Part shown: positions 35,860-45,999 of the stretch, in pieces | Position numbering within the stretch: the first letter of the stretch is position 1 | Layout of the letters: each line of letters begins with the position of its first letter | Assembly (NCBI GenBank): GCA_902613995.1 | Contig: CACMJG010000002.1 | Coordinates: 169,221-233,220, forward strand | From: an uncultured Alphaproteobacteria bacterium | GTDB lineage: Bacteria > Pseudomonadota > Alphaproteobacteria > Methylaequorales > Methylaequoraceae | DNA: 64,000 nt | Direction of reading: 5' to 3' | Made by a program: the position numbers and the translations under genes | Notes under the pieces: model-generated | Databases searched by the model: none | Told to the model about the DNA's origin: nothing | The model's input: the letters and a program-made list of their open reading frames with translations, nothing else

Positions 35860-36708
35860 AGCCATTGGTGGAAGAGACATAAAGATGGCTTCTATATTTC
35901 CGTCTGTCTCCAAACCAAACTTTGTACCTCTATCATATAATAAATTGAATTCAACATACCTTGATCTTCTATGAAATTGTAATAATTTATCTTTATTATT
36001 CCATGGTGATTTAATTGTTTTTTGAACAATTGTTTTATATGTATTTATGAATGTTTTTCCAACGTTGCTAACAAAATTCATATCCGAATTCCAATCATCA
36101 GAATTTAAATAATCAAAGAATATTCCTCCCAATCCTCTTGATTCATTTCTGTGCGGCAAAAAAAAATAATCATCACACCATTTTTTGTATTTTTTGTACA
36201 AACCTTTTTTGTAACCATTACATGTCTTTTCAAGCTCACCGTGAAAATAATTAGCAATTTTTTTCGATTCTTCAGAACTCTTGTCGCTTGGCGTAATATC
36301 AATCCCCCCTCCAAACCATGATTTTTGGGTTACAATATATCTTGTATTCATGTGTATAGCAGGAATTTTAGGTGAAAATGGATGGATAACCAAAGAAATA
36401 CCCGATGCCCAAAATCTTGAATTACGTTCTGTTCCTGGGATTTTTCCTTTCAGTTTTTTTGATAATTGACCGAACACTGTTGAAACATTAACTCCTGCTT
36501 TCTCAAAAACATCTCCTCTCAATAGTCGCATTTCTCCACCTCCAAGCTTATTTGATCCTTTTTTATCTCTGGTCCATTTTTTTTTTGAGAAAAGATTTTT
36601 TGATTTCTTATTTTTATTTTCTATTAACTCAAGCTCCTCGCAAATATGATTTTGAAGATGTTTAAACCACTCTGAAGCAATCTTTTTATTTTTATCAATA
36701 TTTTTCAT
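35851..36708 (-). CDS. hemF: Oxygen-dependent coproporphyrinogen III oxidase
   Basis: A 285-residue enzyme of heme synthesis that needs O2 and converts coproporphyrinogen III to protoporphyrinogen IX. RNSRFWASGISLVIHP, HMNTRYIV, SWFGGGIDITPS and the C-terminal RRSRYVEFNLLYDRGTKFGLETDGN with MSLPP are diagnostic. This points to aerobic life. It is divergent from petABC, with 55 bases between the starts. Confidence 0.98.
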   Translation of the reverse strand: MKNIDKNKKIASEWFKHLQNHICEELELIENKNKKSKNLFSKKKWTRDKKGSNKLGGGEMRLLRGDVFEKAGVNVSTVFGQLSKKLKGKIPGTERNSRFWASGISLVIHPFSPKIPAIHMNTRYIVTQKSWFGGGIDITPSDKSSEESKKIANYFHGELEKTCNGYKKGLYKKYKKWCDDYFFLPHRNESRGLGGIFFDYLNSDDWNSDMNFVSNVGKTFINTYKTIVQKTIKSPWNNKDKLLQFHRRSRYVEFNLLYDRGTKFGLETDGNIEAIFMSLPPMASW

Positions 36709-36711
36709 TGT

Positions 36712-36740
36712 TTTACGCTAAAAATTTTTTATATTATAAT
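36712..36740 (+). promoter_or_regulatory. Sigma-70-type promoter of petABC
   Basis: A −35-like TTTACG (36712–36717) and a perfect −10 TATAAT (36735–36740) are spaced by 17 bases, right before the Rieske gene. The start of transcription would be near 36747, leaving a 17-base leader. The region is very AT-rich, so TATAAT alone means little; spacing and position raise confidence. Confidence 0.55.
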
Positions 36741-36763
36741 AGAATTAGTATGATTGTGAAAAT

Positions 36764-37321
36764 ATGTCAGAAAAAGATTTAAAAAACAAGGATTTATCAG
36801 ACTCTGTAGATGAAGAAAAAAGGGATTTTCTTTTCATAACCACAGCTGGCCTTGCAGTGGCAGGTGGTGCTGTGACTGCCTTTTCATTAATTGACACAAT
36901 GAATCCCGCTAAAGACGTTTTAGCCTTATCTACTACTGAAGTTGACCTTGCACCCATTGAAGAGGGGCAAAGTTTAACAGTCATGTGGAGAGGAAAACCA
37001 ATATTTATCAGACATAGAACATCTGAAGAAATAAGGACAGCTAATAATACGTCAGTTAACGAGTTAAAGCATATGGCTAGTGACGAGTCAAGAGTGAAGA
37101 ACCCAAAATGGTTGGTAGTTGTTGGTGTTTGTACACATTTGGGCTGTGTGCCCTTGGGGCAAAAGGTTGGCGATAACAAAGGTGAATTTGGTGGATGGTT
37201 TTGTCCTTGTCACGGGTCTCATTATGACACATCGGGAAGAATTAGGAAGGGTCCTGCCCCTCTAAATCTTGAGATTCCTCCATACGACTTTGTTTCGGAC
37301 GAAATTATTAAAATAGGATAA
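36764..37321 (+). CDS. petA: Ubiquinol–cytochrome c reductase, Rieske iron-sulfur subunit
   Basis: A 185-residue subunit of the bc1 complex. The 2Fe-2S ligands are in CTHLGC (Cys123, His125, Cys128) and CPCHGSH (Cys147, His150 with the disulfide Cys149). An N-terminal anchor helix (about 28–48) follows [13 protein letters not shown]. Most Rieske proteins have a twin-arginine here; this one has Lys-Arg. First gene of petABC, 5 bases before petB. Confidence 0.98.
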   Translation: MSEKDLKNKDLSDSVDEEKRDFLFITTAGLAVAGGAVTAFSLIDTMNPAKDVLALSTTEVDLAPIEEGQSLTVMWRGKPIFIRHRTSEEIRTANNTSVNELKHMASDESRVKNPKWLVVVGVCTHLGCVPLGQKVGDNKGEFGGWFCPCHGSHYDTSGRIRKGPAPLNLEIPPYDFVSDEIIKIG

Positions 37322-37326
37322 ATATT

Positions 37327-38589
37327 ATGAAAGAAAAAGAAACTGAAAATAAGAAGGGTATCTCTAACTGGATAGATGAAAGACTACCAGTTTTTACTTT
37401 CATTAACCATAATTTAAGAGATTACCCAACACCAAAAAATTTGAATTACTTTTGGAATTTTGGCTCCCTAGCCGGAATTACCCTTGTCATTATGATCATT
37501 ACCGGAATTCTTTTAGCAATGCAATATACTGCTAACACAGAAATGGCTTTCGACAGTGTTGAGAGAATTATGAGAGATGTCAACAATGGGTGGCTACTCA
37601 GATATATTCATATGAATGGTGCTTCAATGTTCTTCATAATAGTTTATATTCACATGTTTAGAGGACTTTATTATGGCTCGTATAAATATCCAAGGGAAAT
37701 ATTGTGGATGCTTGGAGTGGTTATTCTTTTATTGATGATGGCAACGGCTTTCATGGGATATGTCTTGCCTTGGGGGCAAATGAGTTTTTGGGGTGCAACA
37801 GTAATTACGAATTTGTTTTCGGCCTTCCCAGTTATTGGAGATTACATCGTAACATTTCTTTGGGGAGGCTTTTCAGTTGACAATCCAACTCTTACAAGAT
37901 TTTTTGTATTACATTATCTTTTACCGTTCGCAATTGTTGGAGTCGTAGCTTTACATTTGGTAGCGCTCCATCAGTTTGGTTCTAACAATCCTACGGGAAT
38001 AGATGTTAAATCAGATGGAGATACTATACCATTTCATCCATATTATACAGTTAAAGATTATCTGGGTCTTGGTGTTTATCTTATTGTATTTGCGTTCTTA
38101 GTGTTTTTTGCTCCAAATTTTTTGGGTCATCCTGACAATTATATTCCAGCAAACCCTTTGCAAACTCCTGCTCATATAGTACCGGAATGGTATTTCTTAC
38201 CTTTTTATGCTATTTTACGTGCTGTACCAGATAAGTTATTAGGTGTTTTGCTTATGTTTGCCGCTGTAATGGTTTTGTTTTTTCTTCCATGGCTTGACAA
38301 GCATAAAGTTAGGAGTGCTAATTTTAGACCATTTTATAAGCAATTCTACTGGTTGTTTTTTATAAATTGCATAGTGCTCGGTTGGGTTGGAGCTATGCCT
38401 GCTGAAGGTATTTACGTTTTAATCTCAAGAATAGCAACACTTTACTATTTTGGATTTTTCTTGATTATAATGCCATTTCTATCAAAATTTGAGAAAACTA
38501 CGGATCTTCCCTCTAGTATTTCAGCTGCAGTAATTTCAGAAAAATTTGATAATAAAGAACCTTCCTCTGCAGAAAGTTATGTTAAGTAA
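37327..38589 (+). CDS. petB: Cytochrome b of the bc1 complex
   Basis: A 420-residue membrane protein with eight or more helices that holds hemes bL and bH and both quinone sites. The helices with heme histidines ([21 protein letters not shown] and [26 protein letters not shown]) and the Qo-site PEWYF are present. It overlaps petC by 11 bases. Confidence 0.98.
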   Translation: MKEKETENKKGISNWIDERLPVFTFINHNLRDYPTPKNLNYFWNFGSLAGITLVIMIITGILLAMQYTANTEMAFDSVERIMRDVNNGWLLRYIHMNGASMFFIIVYIHMFRGLYYGSYKYPREILWMLGVVILLLMMATAFMGYVLPWGQMSFWGATVITNLFSAFPVIGDYIVTFLWGGFSVDNPTLTRFFVLHYLLPFAIVGVVALHLVALHQFGSNNPTGIDVKSDGDTIPFHPYYTVKDYLGLGVYLIVFAFLVFFAPNFLGHPDNYIPANPLQTPAHIVPEWYFLPFYAILRAVPDKLLGVLLMFAAVMVLFFLPWLDKHKVRSANFRPFYKQFYWLFFINCIVLGWVGAMPAEGIYVLISRIATLYYFGFFLIIMPFLSKFEKTTDLPSSISAAVISEKFDNKEPSSAESYVK

Positions 38590-39352
38590 ACCTTTCTACT
38601 TCTTCATTTGTTTTTTATTTCTATTTACCGTTCCAAACAGCATTTTGGTTAAAGCCGCAACATCGAATGTGGATCTTATTCAACAAAATTGGCCATTTAA
38701 TGGAATTTTCGGAAGATTCGACAAAGCTTCTCTACAGAGAGGATTCAAAGTTTATTCAGAAGTATGCTCTGCTTGTCATGGGTTGAGACATATTTCATAT
38801 CGAGACTTAGAAGGAATAGGTTATTCAAAAGATGAGATCAAAGTAATTGCTGGAGAATACGAGATTACTGATGGTCCTAACGACGAAGGAGAAATGTTCT
38901 TAAGAGACGCAAAAATGAGCGACAAATTCGTAGGACCATACGAAAATGATAAGATCGCACGTTTAGCAAATAACGGAGCATATCCTCCAGATTTATCATT
39001 AATTGTTAAAGCTCGAGCAGGGGGTGCAGACTACATTTATAGTCTACTAAATGGATACAAAGATTTTCCAGAAAATTTTGAGGTAAGTGAAGGAATGTAT
39101 TACAATGAATTCTATCCTGGGAATCAAATAGCAATGCCACCCCAAATCGAAGACGATATAGTTGAGTTTGATGATGGTACAATAGCTACACACAACCAAA
39201 TAGCTAGGGATATAACTTCTTTTTTGGCTTGGACTGCTGAACCAGAATTAGAAAGTAGAAAAAGTTTAGGAGTAAAAACTCTTTTCTTTTTAGTTTTAAT
39301 TACAATTATGTTACTAGGTGTTAAGAGAAAAGTTTGGAAGAACTTGGACTAG
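38579..39352 (+). CDS. petC: Cytochrome c1 of the bc1 complex
   Basis: A 257-residue periplasmic heme protein with a signal peptide (about 1–26, ending VKAA) and a C-terminal membrane anchor (about 232–250). The heme site CSACH is at Cys63–His67, and the axial methionine is likely in NQIAMPPQ. I chose the ATG at 38579 since the upstream start just adds 11 residues from inside petB. It ends the petABC operon; the MTA phosphorylase gene starts 3 bases later. Confidence 0.97.
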   Translation: MLSKPFYFFICFLFLFTVPNSILVKAATSNVDLIQQNWPFNGIFGRFDKASLQRGFKVYSEVCSACHGLRHISYRDLEGIGYSKDEIKVIAGEYEITDGPNDEGEMFLRDAKMSDKFVGPYENDKIARLANNGAYPPDLSLIVKARAGGADYIYSLLNGYKDFPENFEVSEGMYYNEFYPGNQIAMPPQIEDDIVEFDDGTIATHNQIARDITSFLAWTAEPELESRKSLGVKTLFFLVLITIMLLGVKRKVWKNLD

Positions 39353-39355
39353 TTA

Positions 39356-40207
39356 ATGACAAAAATTGATATTGCTTTTATTGGTGGGAGTGGATTATAC
39401 AAGATTCCTGAAATAAGCAATATTAAGTGGCTGAAAATTAAAACAAATTTCGGTCAACCATCCTCTGAGATATGCACAGGAAAAATCGGAAAAACAAAAG
39501 TTGCATTCCTTCCGCGTCATGGTAAACACCACAACATATCTCCAACAAAAATTAATTATAGAGCAAATATTGAAGCACTAAAAAAACTTGGTACAGAAAA
39601 TATTATTTCATTATCCGCAGTCGGAAGCCTAAGAAATGACTATATTCCGGGAGACTTTGTTCTTGTAGATCAATTCATTGACAAAACTTACCTTAGAAAC
39701 AAGACATTTTTTGAGGATGATTTAGTTGTTCATTTGCCAATGGCTCAACCAATATGTAAGAACATTAAAAGTAAACTAGCTGACTTGCTTAAGAAATTAA
39801 GAATTAAATTCCATAACCAAGGAACATACATATGTATTGAGGGACCACAATTCTCAACACTAGCAGAATCTGAACTTTTTAGATCTTGGGGTTGCGATGT
39901 TATTGGAATGACTAATATGCCTGAGGCAAAACTTTCTTTAGAGGCAGGAATTTGTTACGCTAGCGTAGGAATGGTTACAGATTTTGATTGTTGGCATCCG
40001 GATCACGAAAATGTGAGTGTTGATCAAATAGTAAAAACTTTGAATGATAATTCAGAAAAAGCTAAAATGCTGATTTCTTCAGTAGCTAAAGACGAAAAAC
40101 TAATTTGTAATAAAAAAATAAAAAATCTATCAAAAAACTCTATTATTACAAATATTGAGAAAGTTAAAAAATCTACAAAAAGAAAATTAAAAAATATTTT
40201 GAAATAA
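39356..40207 (+). CDS. mtnP: S-methyl-5'-thioadenosine phosphorylase
   Basis: A 283-residue phosphorylase that splits methylthioadenosine (from polyamine or homoserine-lactone synthesis) into adenine and methylthioribose-1-phosphate. GGSGLYKIPE, LPRHGKHHNISPTKINYRAN, the STLAESELFRSWGCDVIGMTNMPEA block and VTDFDCWH are diagnostic. The tail (about 250–283) is lysine-rich. It starts 3 bases after petC and abuts mtnA, so the MTA genes may share the petABC transcript. Confidence 0.96.
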   Translation: MTKIDIAFIGGSGLYKIPEISNIKWLKIKTNFGQPSSEICTGKIGKTKVAFLPRHGKHHNISPTKINYRANIEALKKLGTENIISLSAVGSLRNDYIPGDFVLVDQFIDKTYLRNKTFFEDDLVVHLPMAQPICKNIKSKLADLLKKLRIKFHNQGTYICIEGPQFSTLAESELFRSWGCDVIGMTNMPEAKLSLEAGICYASVGMVTDFDCWHPDHENVSVDQIVKTLNDNSEKAKMLISSVAKDEKLICNKKIKNLSKNSIITNIEKVKKSTKRKLKNILK

Positions 40208-41278
40208 ATGAAAATTAAAAATAAAAATTATTCAACTCTCTGGGTTGAGAATGACAAAATCAAAATAATCGATCAGACAAAATTACCCTTTAAATTAATA
40301 ATCAAAGAACTAAAAACCTTAGGTGATTTTTGTAGAGCTATAACACAAATGGAGGTAAGAGGGGCACCTCTAATTGGAGTAACAGCTGCCTTTGGACTGG
40401 CTTTAGCCCTAAGAAAAGATGCATCTTCTAAAAATATAGACAAATCAATTAATGCTTTACTTGAAACAAGGCCAACTGCAGTAAATTTAAAGTGGGCACT
40501 TAGTTATATTTTAAAAAGGATCAAAAATAAAAAAACCCAAGACAGAGCTAAATTATCGTTAGAGCTAGCAAAAAAAATAAGGCAAGAAGACATAATTAAT
40601 TGTTTTAAAATAGGTTTAAATGGTTATAAAATAATTGAAAAATTCTACAAAAAGAAAAAAAAACCAATTAACATTCTTACTCATTGCAATGCCGGATGGC
40701 TGGCAACAATAGACTGGGGTACTGCGCTATCTCCTATTTTTTTAGCAAATAGGAATGGACTACCAGTTCATATCTGGGTTGATGAAACAAGACCAAGGAA
40801 TCAAGGTGCACTACTTACGGCTTGGGAATTAAAAAATGAAAAAATTCCTTATACTATTATCGTAGATAATGCCGGTGGATATTTGATGCAAAAAAAAGAA
40901 GTTGATTTATGTATTGTTGGTAGCGACAGAACCACTTCAAGAGGTGATGTTTGTAATAAAATAGGTACATACTTAAAAGCACTCTCTGCCTTTGATAATA
41001 ATATACCGTTCTATGTGGCAGTCCCTCAATCAACTATTGATTTTAAGATTGATGACTCTAAAAAAATACCTATTGAAGTCAGAAGTTCGAAAGAACTTTC
41101 TCACTTAACTTTTTTAAAAAAAAAAAAAATTTCAACTGGAGAAATATATTTTAGAAATTCAAATAATTTTAATCCTGCTTTTGACGTTACACCTGCTAGA
41201 TATATTACAAAATTAATTACTGAAAATGGATTAATAGAACCAAAAAAGTCTGAAATTATGAAGAATTTACAAAAATGA
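40208..41278 (+). CDS. mtnA: S-methyl-5-thioribose-1-phosphate isomerase
   Basis: A 356-residue isomerase that turns methylthioribose-1-phosphate into methylthioribulose-1-phosphate. MEVRGAPLIGVTAAFG, LTHCNAGWLATIDWGTALSP and DLCIVGSDRTTSRGDVCNKIGTY carry the conserved catalytic cysteine and aspartate. It directly follows mtnP and overlaps the aldolase gene by 4 bases. Confidence 0.97.
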   Translation: MKIKNKNYSTLWVENDKIKIIDQTKLPFKLIIKELKTLGDFCRAITQMEVRGAPLIGVTAAFGLALALRKDASSKNIDKSINALLETRPTAVNLKWALSYILKRIKNKKTQDRAKLSLELAKKIRQEDIINCFKIGLNGYKIIEKFYKKKKKPINILTHCNAGWLATIDWGTALSPIFLANRNGLPVHIWVDETRPRNQGALLTAWELKNEKIPYTIIVDNAGGYLMQKKEVDLCIVGSDRTTSRGDVCNKIGTYLKALSAFDNNIPFYVAVPQSTIDFKIDDSKKIPIEVRSSKELSHLTFLKKKKISTGEIYFRNSNNFNPAFDVTPARYITKLITENGLIEPKKSEIMKNLQK

Positions 41279-41907
41279 AAAATCTGAAAAATGATATAGT
41301 TTATACTTCAAAAAGAACTTTGGATCTAGGATTAAACTGTGGGTCAGAGGGAAATGTAAGTGTAAGAACAAAAGATACCATTTTTATTACTCCATCTGGA
41401 ATTGAGACAGCTTCCCTAAATGAATCTTTAATTTCTGAAGTTGATATCAACGGAAATGTTAAAAATAAAAAAAAACCATCAAGTGAAATTTTGATGCATC
41501 TAAATATTTATAGAAATCGACCGGAAATTTCAGCTATCGTTCATTGTCATTCAATTTGGGCATCAATCCTATCATGTAGTAGAAAAAAAATACCGGCATT
41601 TCATTATATGGTAGCTGAGTTTGGAGGAAATGACATAAAATGTGCCGAATATGCAACTTTTGGAACAAGAAAATTAGCAAATAACGTTCTAAAAGTTATT
41701 AGAGATAGAAATGGTTGCCTTATATCAAATCACGGTCAATTAACTATAGCTAACAATTTAAATGACGCTTTAAATCTTGCAGTCTCCCTTGAAAAAATTT
41801 CGAAACAATATTTTTTTTGTAATTTTCTAAAAGGTACAAAAACCTTATCAAGTGAGGAAATGATTAAGGTTCTGGAGCTCTTTAAGAATTATAAAGTTAA
41901 ACATTGA
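41275..41907 (+). CDS. Class II aldolase, probable methylthioribulose-1-phosphate aldolase
   Basis: A 210-residue zinc aldolase of the FucA/RhaD type. LGLNCGSEGNVSVR, ITPSGI, PSSEILMH with the catalytic glutamate, the zinc motif VHCHS and late SNHG are present, and AEYATFGTRKLA is close to L-fuculose-phosphate aldolase. After mtnP and mtnA, the likely reaction is cleavage of methylthioribulose-1-phosphate to DHAP and methylthioacetaldehyde, as by Ald2 of Rhodospirillum rubrum. A MtnB dehydratase is the alternative; no mtnC or mtnD follows. Confidence 0.82.
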   Translation: MKNLKNDIVYTSKRTLDLGLNCGSEGNVSVRTKDTIFITPSGIETASLNESLISEVDINGNVKNKKKPSSEILMHLNIYRNRPEISAIVHCHSIWASILSCSRKKIPAFHYMVAEFGGNDIKCAEYATFGTRKLANNVLKVIRDRNGCLISNHGQLTIANNLNDALNLAVSLEKISKQYFFCNFLKGTKTLSSEEMIKVLELFKNYKVKH

Positions 41908-42994
41908 ATCTAAATGTAATAATATCCCCGTCTGAAACTACATATTCCTTTCCTTCGAGTCGGAGTTTACCGTTATCTTTACAATTTAATTCACCTTTAA
42001 AACTCAAAAAATCTTGATAACTAATTACCTCTGCTCTGATAAAACCTTTTTTAAAATCAGTGTGAATTTTAGCACCCGCGTCAGGAGCAAGAGTTCCATT
42101 TCTGATTGTCCAAGCTCTAGTTTCTTTTGGACCTGAAGTAAAAAAAGTTATGAGGTCTAATAATGCGTATCCTTCTCTAATTAAAATTGATAAAGAATTA
42201 TCTTTAAGACCAATAGATTCTAAGAATTCTTTTTTTTCGTTTTTATTTTCAATAATTGCAATTTCTGATTCAATTTTAGCCGAAATTTTTAAATTTTTTG
42301 TTTTTTTTTTTTCAGCGTAGTTATCGACTAAGTTTGATAGTTTGTTACCTGTACAAACAGATTGTTCATCAACATTACTTACATAAATGATAGGTTTTAG
42401 AGTTAGTAAATTATAATCAGATAAAATCTTAAATTGACTGTTATCAAAATCTGATTGACTTAAGAATATTCCTTCATCAAGTGTTTCTGTGGCTTTATGC
42501 AAAGTTTCGATTAAATCTGGGTTAATTTTTTTTCCTTTATTTTTTTTCTTTATATTTTCTGTTATATTTTCAATTTTAGAGAAATCAGAAAGTATCAACT
42601 CTGTCTCTATAGTTTCAATGTCGTTAAGTGGAGAAAGATTTTTATCAACATGAGTTATATCAGAATCTTCAAAACATCTTACAACGTGAACTATTGCATC
42701 AACTTCTGCAAGATTTGATAAAAACTTGTTACCAAGTCCCTCTCCTTTACTTGCTCCTTTCACTAGTCCGGCAATATCAACAAACTCTAGTTGATTAGAT
42801 ATTACTGAAGAGGACTCTGATATATCAGCAATTGCTTCAAGTCTGGAATCATTAACCGCTACTTTCCCAACATTTGGTTCAATAGTACAAAAAGGATAGT
42901 TTTTTGATTCTGCTTGCTGTGTAGAGGTTAACGCGTTGAAAAGTGTCGATTTGCCAACATTCGGTAGACCAAGGATTCCGCAATTAAACCCCAT
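41897..42994 (-). CDS. ychF: Redox-regulated ATPase/GTPase YchF
   Basis: A 365-residue Obg-like P-loop protein that binds ribosomes. Walker A GLPNVGKST is at 9–17, VDIAGLVKGASKGEGLGNKFL is the G3 region, and YVSNVDE the base-specific motif. A C-terminal TGS domain ends with GDIITFRF. It follows pth by one base and its 3' end overlaps the aldolase gene by 11 bases. Confidence 0.98.
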   Translation of the reverse strand: MGFNCGILGLPNVGKSTLFNALTSTQQAESKNYPFCTIEPNVGKVAVNDSRLEAIADISESSSVISNQLEFVDIAGLVKGASKGEGLGNKFLSNLAEVDAIVHVVRCFEDSDITHVDKNLSPLNDIETIETELILSDFSKIENITENIKKKNKGKKINPDLIETLHKATETLDEGIFLSQSDFDNSQFKILSDYNLLTLKPIIYVSNVDEQSVCTGNKLSNLVDNYAEKKKTKNLKISAKIESEIAIIENKNEKKEFLESIGLKDNSLSILIREGYALLDLITFFTSGPKETRAWTIRNGTLAPDAGAKIHTDFKKGFIRAEVISYQDFLSFKGELNCKDNGKLRLEGKEYVVSDGDIITFRFNV

Positions 42995-42995
42995 G

Positions 42996-43568
42996 TTAAC
43001 CCGCTGAAATTCTTGTTTTAAAAAGTGAAAACTCTTTCAAAATTAAATGTTCAAAATATTTGTTTGCTAATTTTTTGAACTCCTCAATTACTTCTCTTTC
43101 AGACTTTTCGAATTTATTTAATACAAAATTTTCTGGTTTCACTCTTTTTTCTTTTAGTTGCTTGTTACTTATGCCCAATTTGACTCTATAAAAATTTTTA
43201 CCATTGAATTTTATTGCGTCTCTAACCCCATTATGACCGCCGTGCCCTCCGTTTACCTTAACTCTAAGTTTTAAGAATTCCATATCAATGTCATCATGGA
43301 TAAAAATTATATCCAGGGTATTCTCAATTTTAAAATAGTTTCTTAATTTCTTTACAGGGTTTCCAGAAAGATTCATAAAAGTTTGAGGTTTAAAAATTAT
43401 AATTTCTTTCCCAAATAAACTTTTTTTTGAATAAAGACCATCGAATTTTGACTTGTAAGCGTGGAATTTAAAATGCAAATGAAAAGAGTCAATTATCTCA
43501 AAACCTATGTTGTGTCTTGTAAATAGAAATTTTTCTCCAGGGTTTCCTAATCCAACAATTAGAATCAT
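42996..43568 (-). CDS. pth: Peptidyl-tRNA hydrolase
   Basis: A 190-residue enzyme that frees tRNA from stalled peptidyl-tRNA. GLGNPGEKFLFTRHNIGF contains the catalytic His and Asn; FMNLSG and HDDIDMEFLKLRVKVNGGHGGHNGVRD complete the site. It lies between the L25 gene (20 bases) and ychF, a usual order. Confidence 0.98.
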   Translation of the reverse strand: MILIVGLGNPGEKFLFTRHNIGFEIIDSFHLHFKFHAYKSKFDGLYSKKSLFGKEIIIFKPQTFMNLSGNPVKKLRNYFKIENTLDIIFIHDDIDMEFLKLRVKVNGGHGGHNGVRDAIKFNGKNFYRVKLGISNKQLKEKRVKPENFVLNKFEKSEREVIEEFKKLANKYFEHLILKEFSLFKTRISAG

Positions 43569-43588
43569 TCAATTAATGTATCAAATTA

Positions 43589-44299
43589 TTAATTTTTATT
43601 TTCTTCGCTGTTACCTTCAGCAGCTTTTGGTTCTTCACTTTTGTCTTTATTGGCTTCGGTTGAGTCCGATTCTTTGTCAGTTGCTTCTTTATCATCCTCA
43701 GATTCTTTTGCAGGTTCTTCAACTTTCATAACTGTAGGCGGTGCTAAAGTAGCAATCGTAAAATCTCTATCCTGAATAGTTGGTTTTACACTTTCATCAA
43801 GATTTATTGAGCTAATATGAATACTGTCGCCAATTTCTAAGCCGTTAAGGTCAGCTTCTAAAAATTCTGGGATTATTGAAACAGGAGTTTTAAGCTCAAC
43901 TTCGTGTCTCACTATATTTAAAACACCTCCTTGCCTGAGACCTTCACATTTATTTTCATTTATGAATTTTACCGGAACGAATAAAGTTACAGTGGTGTTT
44001 TCCCCGACTCTCAAAAAATCTATGTGAAGGATGTTTTCTTTGACTGGATGTAATTGAACATCTTTAGGAAGGACTTTAAAGTTTTCATTATCAAGAGTAA
44101 TTTCACATTGTTTTGAAAAAAAGCCAGTATCGTTTAATTGTAATTTAAGTTCTTTTTCATTTAAAGATATTGGAATAGGTTCTTTTTTTTCACCATAAAT
44201 AATGCCTGGAATCAGTTTATTGGATCTAAATTCTCTAGAGTTTCCTGTACCAGTTTTTAATCTTTTCTCGGCATGAATTTTTACTAAAACTTCGTTCAT
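43589..44299 (-). CDS. rplY: 50S ribosomal protein L25/CTC form
   Basis: A 236-residue long-form L25 that binds 5S rRNA. The N-terminal L25 domain (about 1–95: AEKRLKTGTGNSREFRSNKLIPGIIYG) is followed by the CTC beta domain (about 96–190). The last about 45 residues form a Glu/Asp/Lys/Ser-rich, unfolded acidic tail. It follows prs by 15 bases, as in other alphaproteobacteria. Confidence 0.96.
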   Translation of the reverse strand: MNEVLVKIHAEKRLKTGTGNSREFRSNKLIPGIIYGEKKEPIPISLNEKELKLQLNDTGFFSKQCEITLDNENFKVLPKDVQLHPVKENILHIDFLRVGENTTVTLFVPVKFINENKCEGLRQGGVLNIVRHEVELKTPVSIIPEFLEADLNGLEIGDSIHISSINLDESVKPTIQDRDFTIATLAPPTVMKVEEPAKESEDDKEATDKESDSTEANKDKSEEPKAAEGNSEENKN

Positions 44300-44314
44300 A
44301 ATTTTCTCCCATTT

Positions 44315-45247
44315 TTAGGCAAATAAGCTTGAAACAGATCTATTATCAGTAATTCTTCCAATGGCTTCACCAATTAAATGTGCAATAGTTAATTGTAATA
44401 TTTTATCACACTTTTTTACATCATCTCTCGCCACAATGCTATCAGTAATTATCATTTTATCAATTGGAGATTTTTCAATTCTTTCGATTGCAGGATTGGA
44501 TAAAACTCCGTGAGTAATATAGGCATAAACAGACTTTGCACCTTTACTTTTAAGTGCTTTGGCCGCATTAGACAGTGTTCCTGCTGTGTCACAAATGTCA
44601 TCGATGAGTATACAATTTTTATTTTTAACCTCCCCAATTATATTCATTACCTCTGAAACACTAGCTTTTTCTCTTCTTTTATCAATTATTGCTAAATCAC
44701 AATCTAGTCTTTTTGCTATTGCTCTGGCTCTAACTACTCCGCCAACATCAGGAGATACGATTATTGTTTCATTATTATCAAATTTGGTTTTGATATCTTC
44801 AATAAATACAGGTGCTGCAAATAAATTATCTGTAGGAATATCAAAAAATCCCTGAATTTGCCCTGCATGTAAATCAACCATCAGTGCTCTGTCTGCTCCG
44901 GCAGTACTTATTAGATTAGCAATTAGTTTTGCAGAAATAGGTGTTCTTGGACCTGATTTCCTGTCTTGTCTTGCATAACCATAGTAAGGCATTATGGCCG
45001 CAATTCTCTTGGCTGACCCTCTCTTTAGAGCATCAATAGTTACTAAAAGCTCCATCAAATGGTCATTTGCAGGAAAGGATGTTGATTGAATAACAAATAC
45101 ATCTTCACCCCTAACATTTTCTTGAATTTCAACAAAAATTTCTTTATCAGGAAACTTTTTTATTGTGGCTTTTAATAAAGGCACTTTAAGGTAATTGGAT
45201 ATTTCTTGAGCTAATGGAATATTGCTATTTCCAGAAACGATTTTCAT
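44315..45247 (-). CDS. prs: Ribose-phosphate pyrophosphokinase
   Basis: A 310-residue enzyme making PRPP for nucleotides, histidine and tryptophan. [51 protein letters not shown] and the PRPP loop [12 protein letters not shown] are diagnostic. First gene of prs–rplY–pth–ychF on the minus strand; 23 bases separate it from pgeF upstream. Confidence 0.98.
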   Translation of the reverse strand: MKIVSGNSNIPLAQEISNYLKVPLLKATIKKFPDKEIFVEIQENVRGEDVFVIQSTSFPANDHLMELLVTIDALKRGSAKRIAAIMPYYGYARQDRKSGPRTPISAKLIANLISTAGADRALMVDLHAGQIQGFFDIPTDNLFAAPVFIEDIKTKFDNNETIIVSPDVGGVVRARAIAKRLDCDLAIIDKRREKASVSEVMNIIGEVKNKNCILIDDICDTAGTLSNAAKALKSKGAKSVYAYITHGVLSNPAIERIEKSPIDKMIITDSIVARDDVKKCDKILQLTIAHLIGEAIGRITDNRSVSSLFA

Positions 45248-45270
45248 AGTTCTCTCTTTAAAATAAACAT

Positions 45271-45999
45271 TCAGTTATTATTTATACCAACTAAACTAAT
45301 TTGCCTACCACAATTTTTTATTTTATTTACGTTGCAATATCTATTACTGAAGAATTTTTCAGGATTAGTGTAAGTATTCTCTTTTGATATATCATAATTA
45401 GTAATTTTTAGATCAATTAATTTAGATTCTATTAAACCAGAAAAATTAAAAATTGTTTTTTGTCTTTTACTTTCTATAAAATTGTCATAATTTTTTATTT
45501 TTTTTTTTATATTATCAACAAAATCCTTCTTAACTTCATATGAATCCATTGACAAGTGAGGACCGACAAAGACGTCTAACTCATTTTCTGTTTCTCCTAA
45601 CGAATTAAATTTCATAATTGTATTTTCTATAATTCCATTTATCAAACCTTTCCAGCCAGCATGTATAATTCCAAAATATTTTTTTCCTAAAATAATTATT
45701 GGAGCACAATCAGCGGTTAATATTCCAAGCAGTATATCCTTCCTATTTGTGATCATTGCATCAGAAGATATATGTTTAGAAAAATTTCTATTAACGTATG
45801 AAACTATATTTGAGTGAACTTGATTAGTAAGTATTATTTTGTTTTTATTCAAATAATTAGAAGCAAAATTTCTATTCTTTTTTACAATTGCGTTACTATC
45901 TCCCCTGTTATAAGCACAATTTAAAGACGAAAATTTATTTTCTCTATTTCTAGAGAAAAAACAGTAAATATAATTTTTATATAATTTAATTTCATTCAT
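45271..45999 (-). CDS. pgeF: PgeF/YfiH family protein (laccase-domain)
   Basis: A 242-residue protein of the YfiH fold, tied to peptidoglycan editing and purine nucleoside cleavage in other bacteria. The zinc site residues appear in [17 protein letters not shown] and [12 protein letters not shown]. It overlaps the MidA gene by one base. The substrate here is not certain. Confidence 0.92.
   Translation of the reverse strand: MNEIKLYKNYIYCFFSRNRENKFSSLNCAYNRGDSNAIVKKNRNFASNYLNKNKIILTNQVHSNIVSYVNRNFSKHISSDAMITNRKDILLGILTADCAPIIILGKKYFGIIHAGWKGLINGIIENTIMKFNSLGETENELDVFVGPHLSMDSYEVKKDFVDNIKKKIKNYDNFIESKRQKTIFNFSGLIESKLIDLKITNYDISKENTYTNPEKFFSNRYCNVNKIKNCGRQISLVGINNN

Noticed and set aside
36745..37179. 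144-residue minus-strand ORF opposite the Rieske gene
   Set aside because: The plus-strand Rieske protein is certain, and the antisense reading has no recognisable family.
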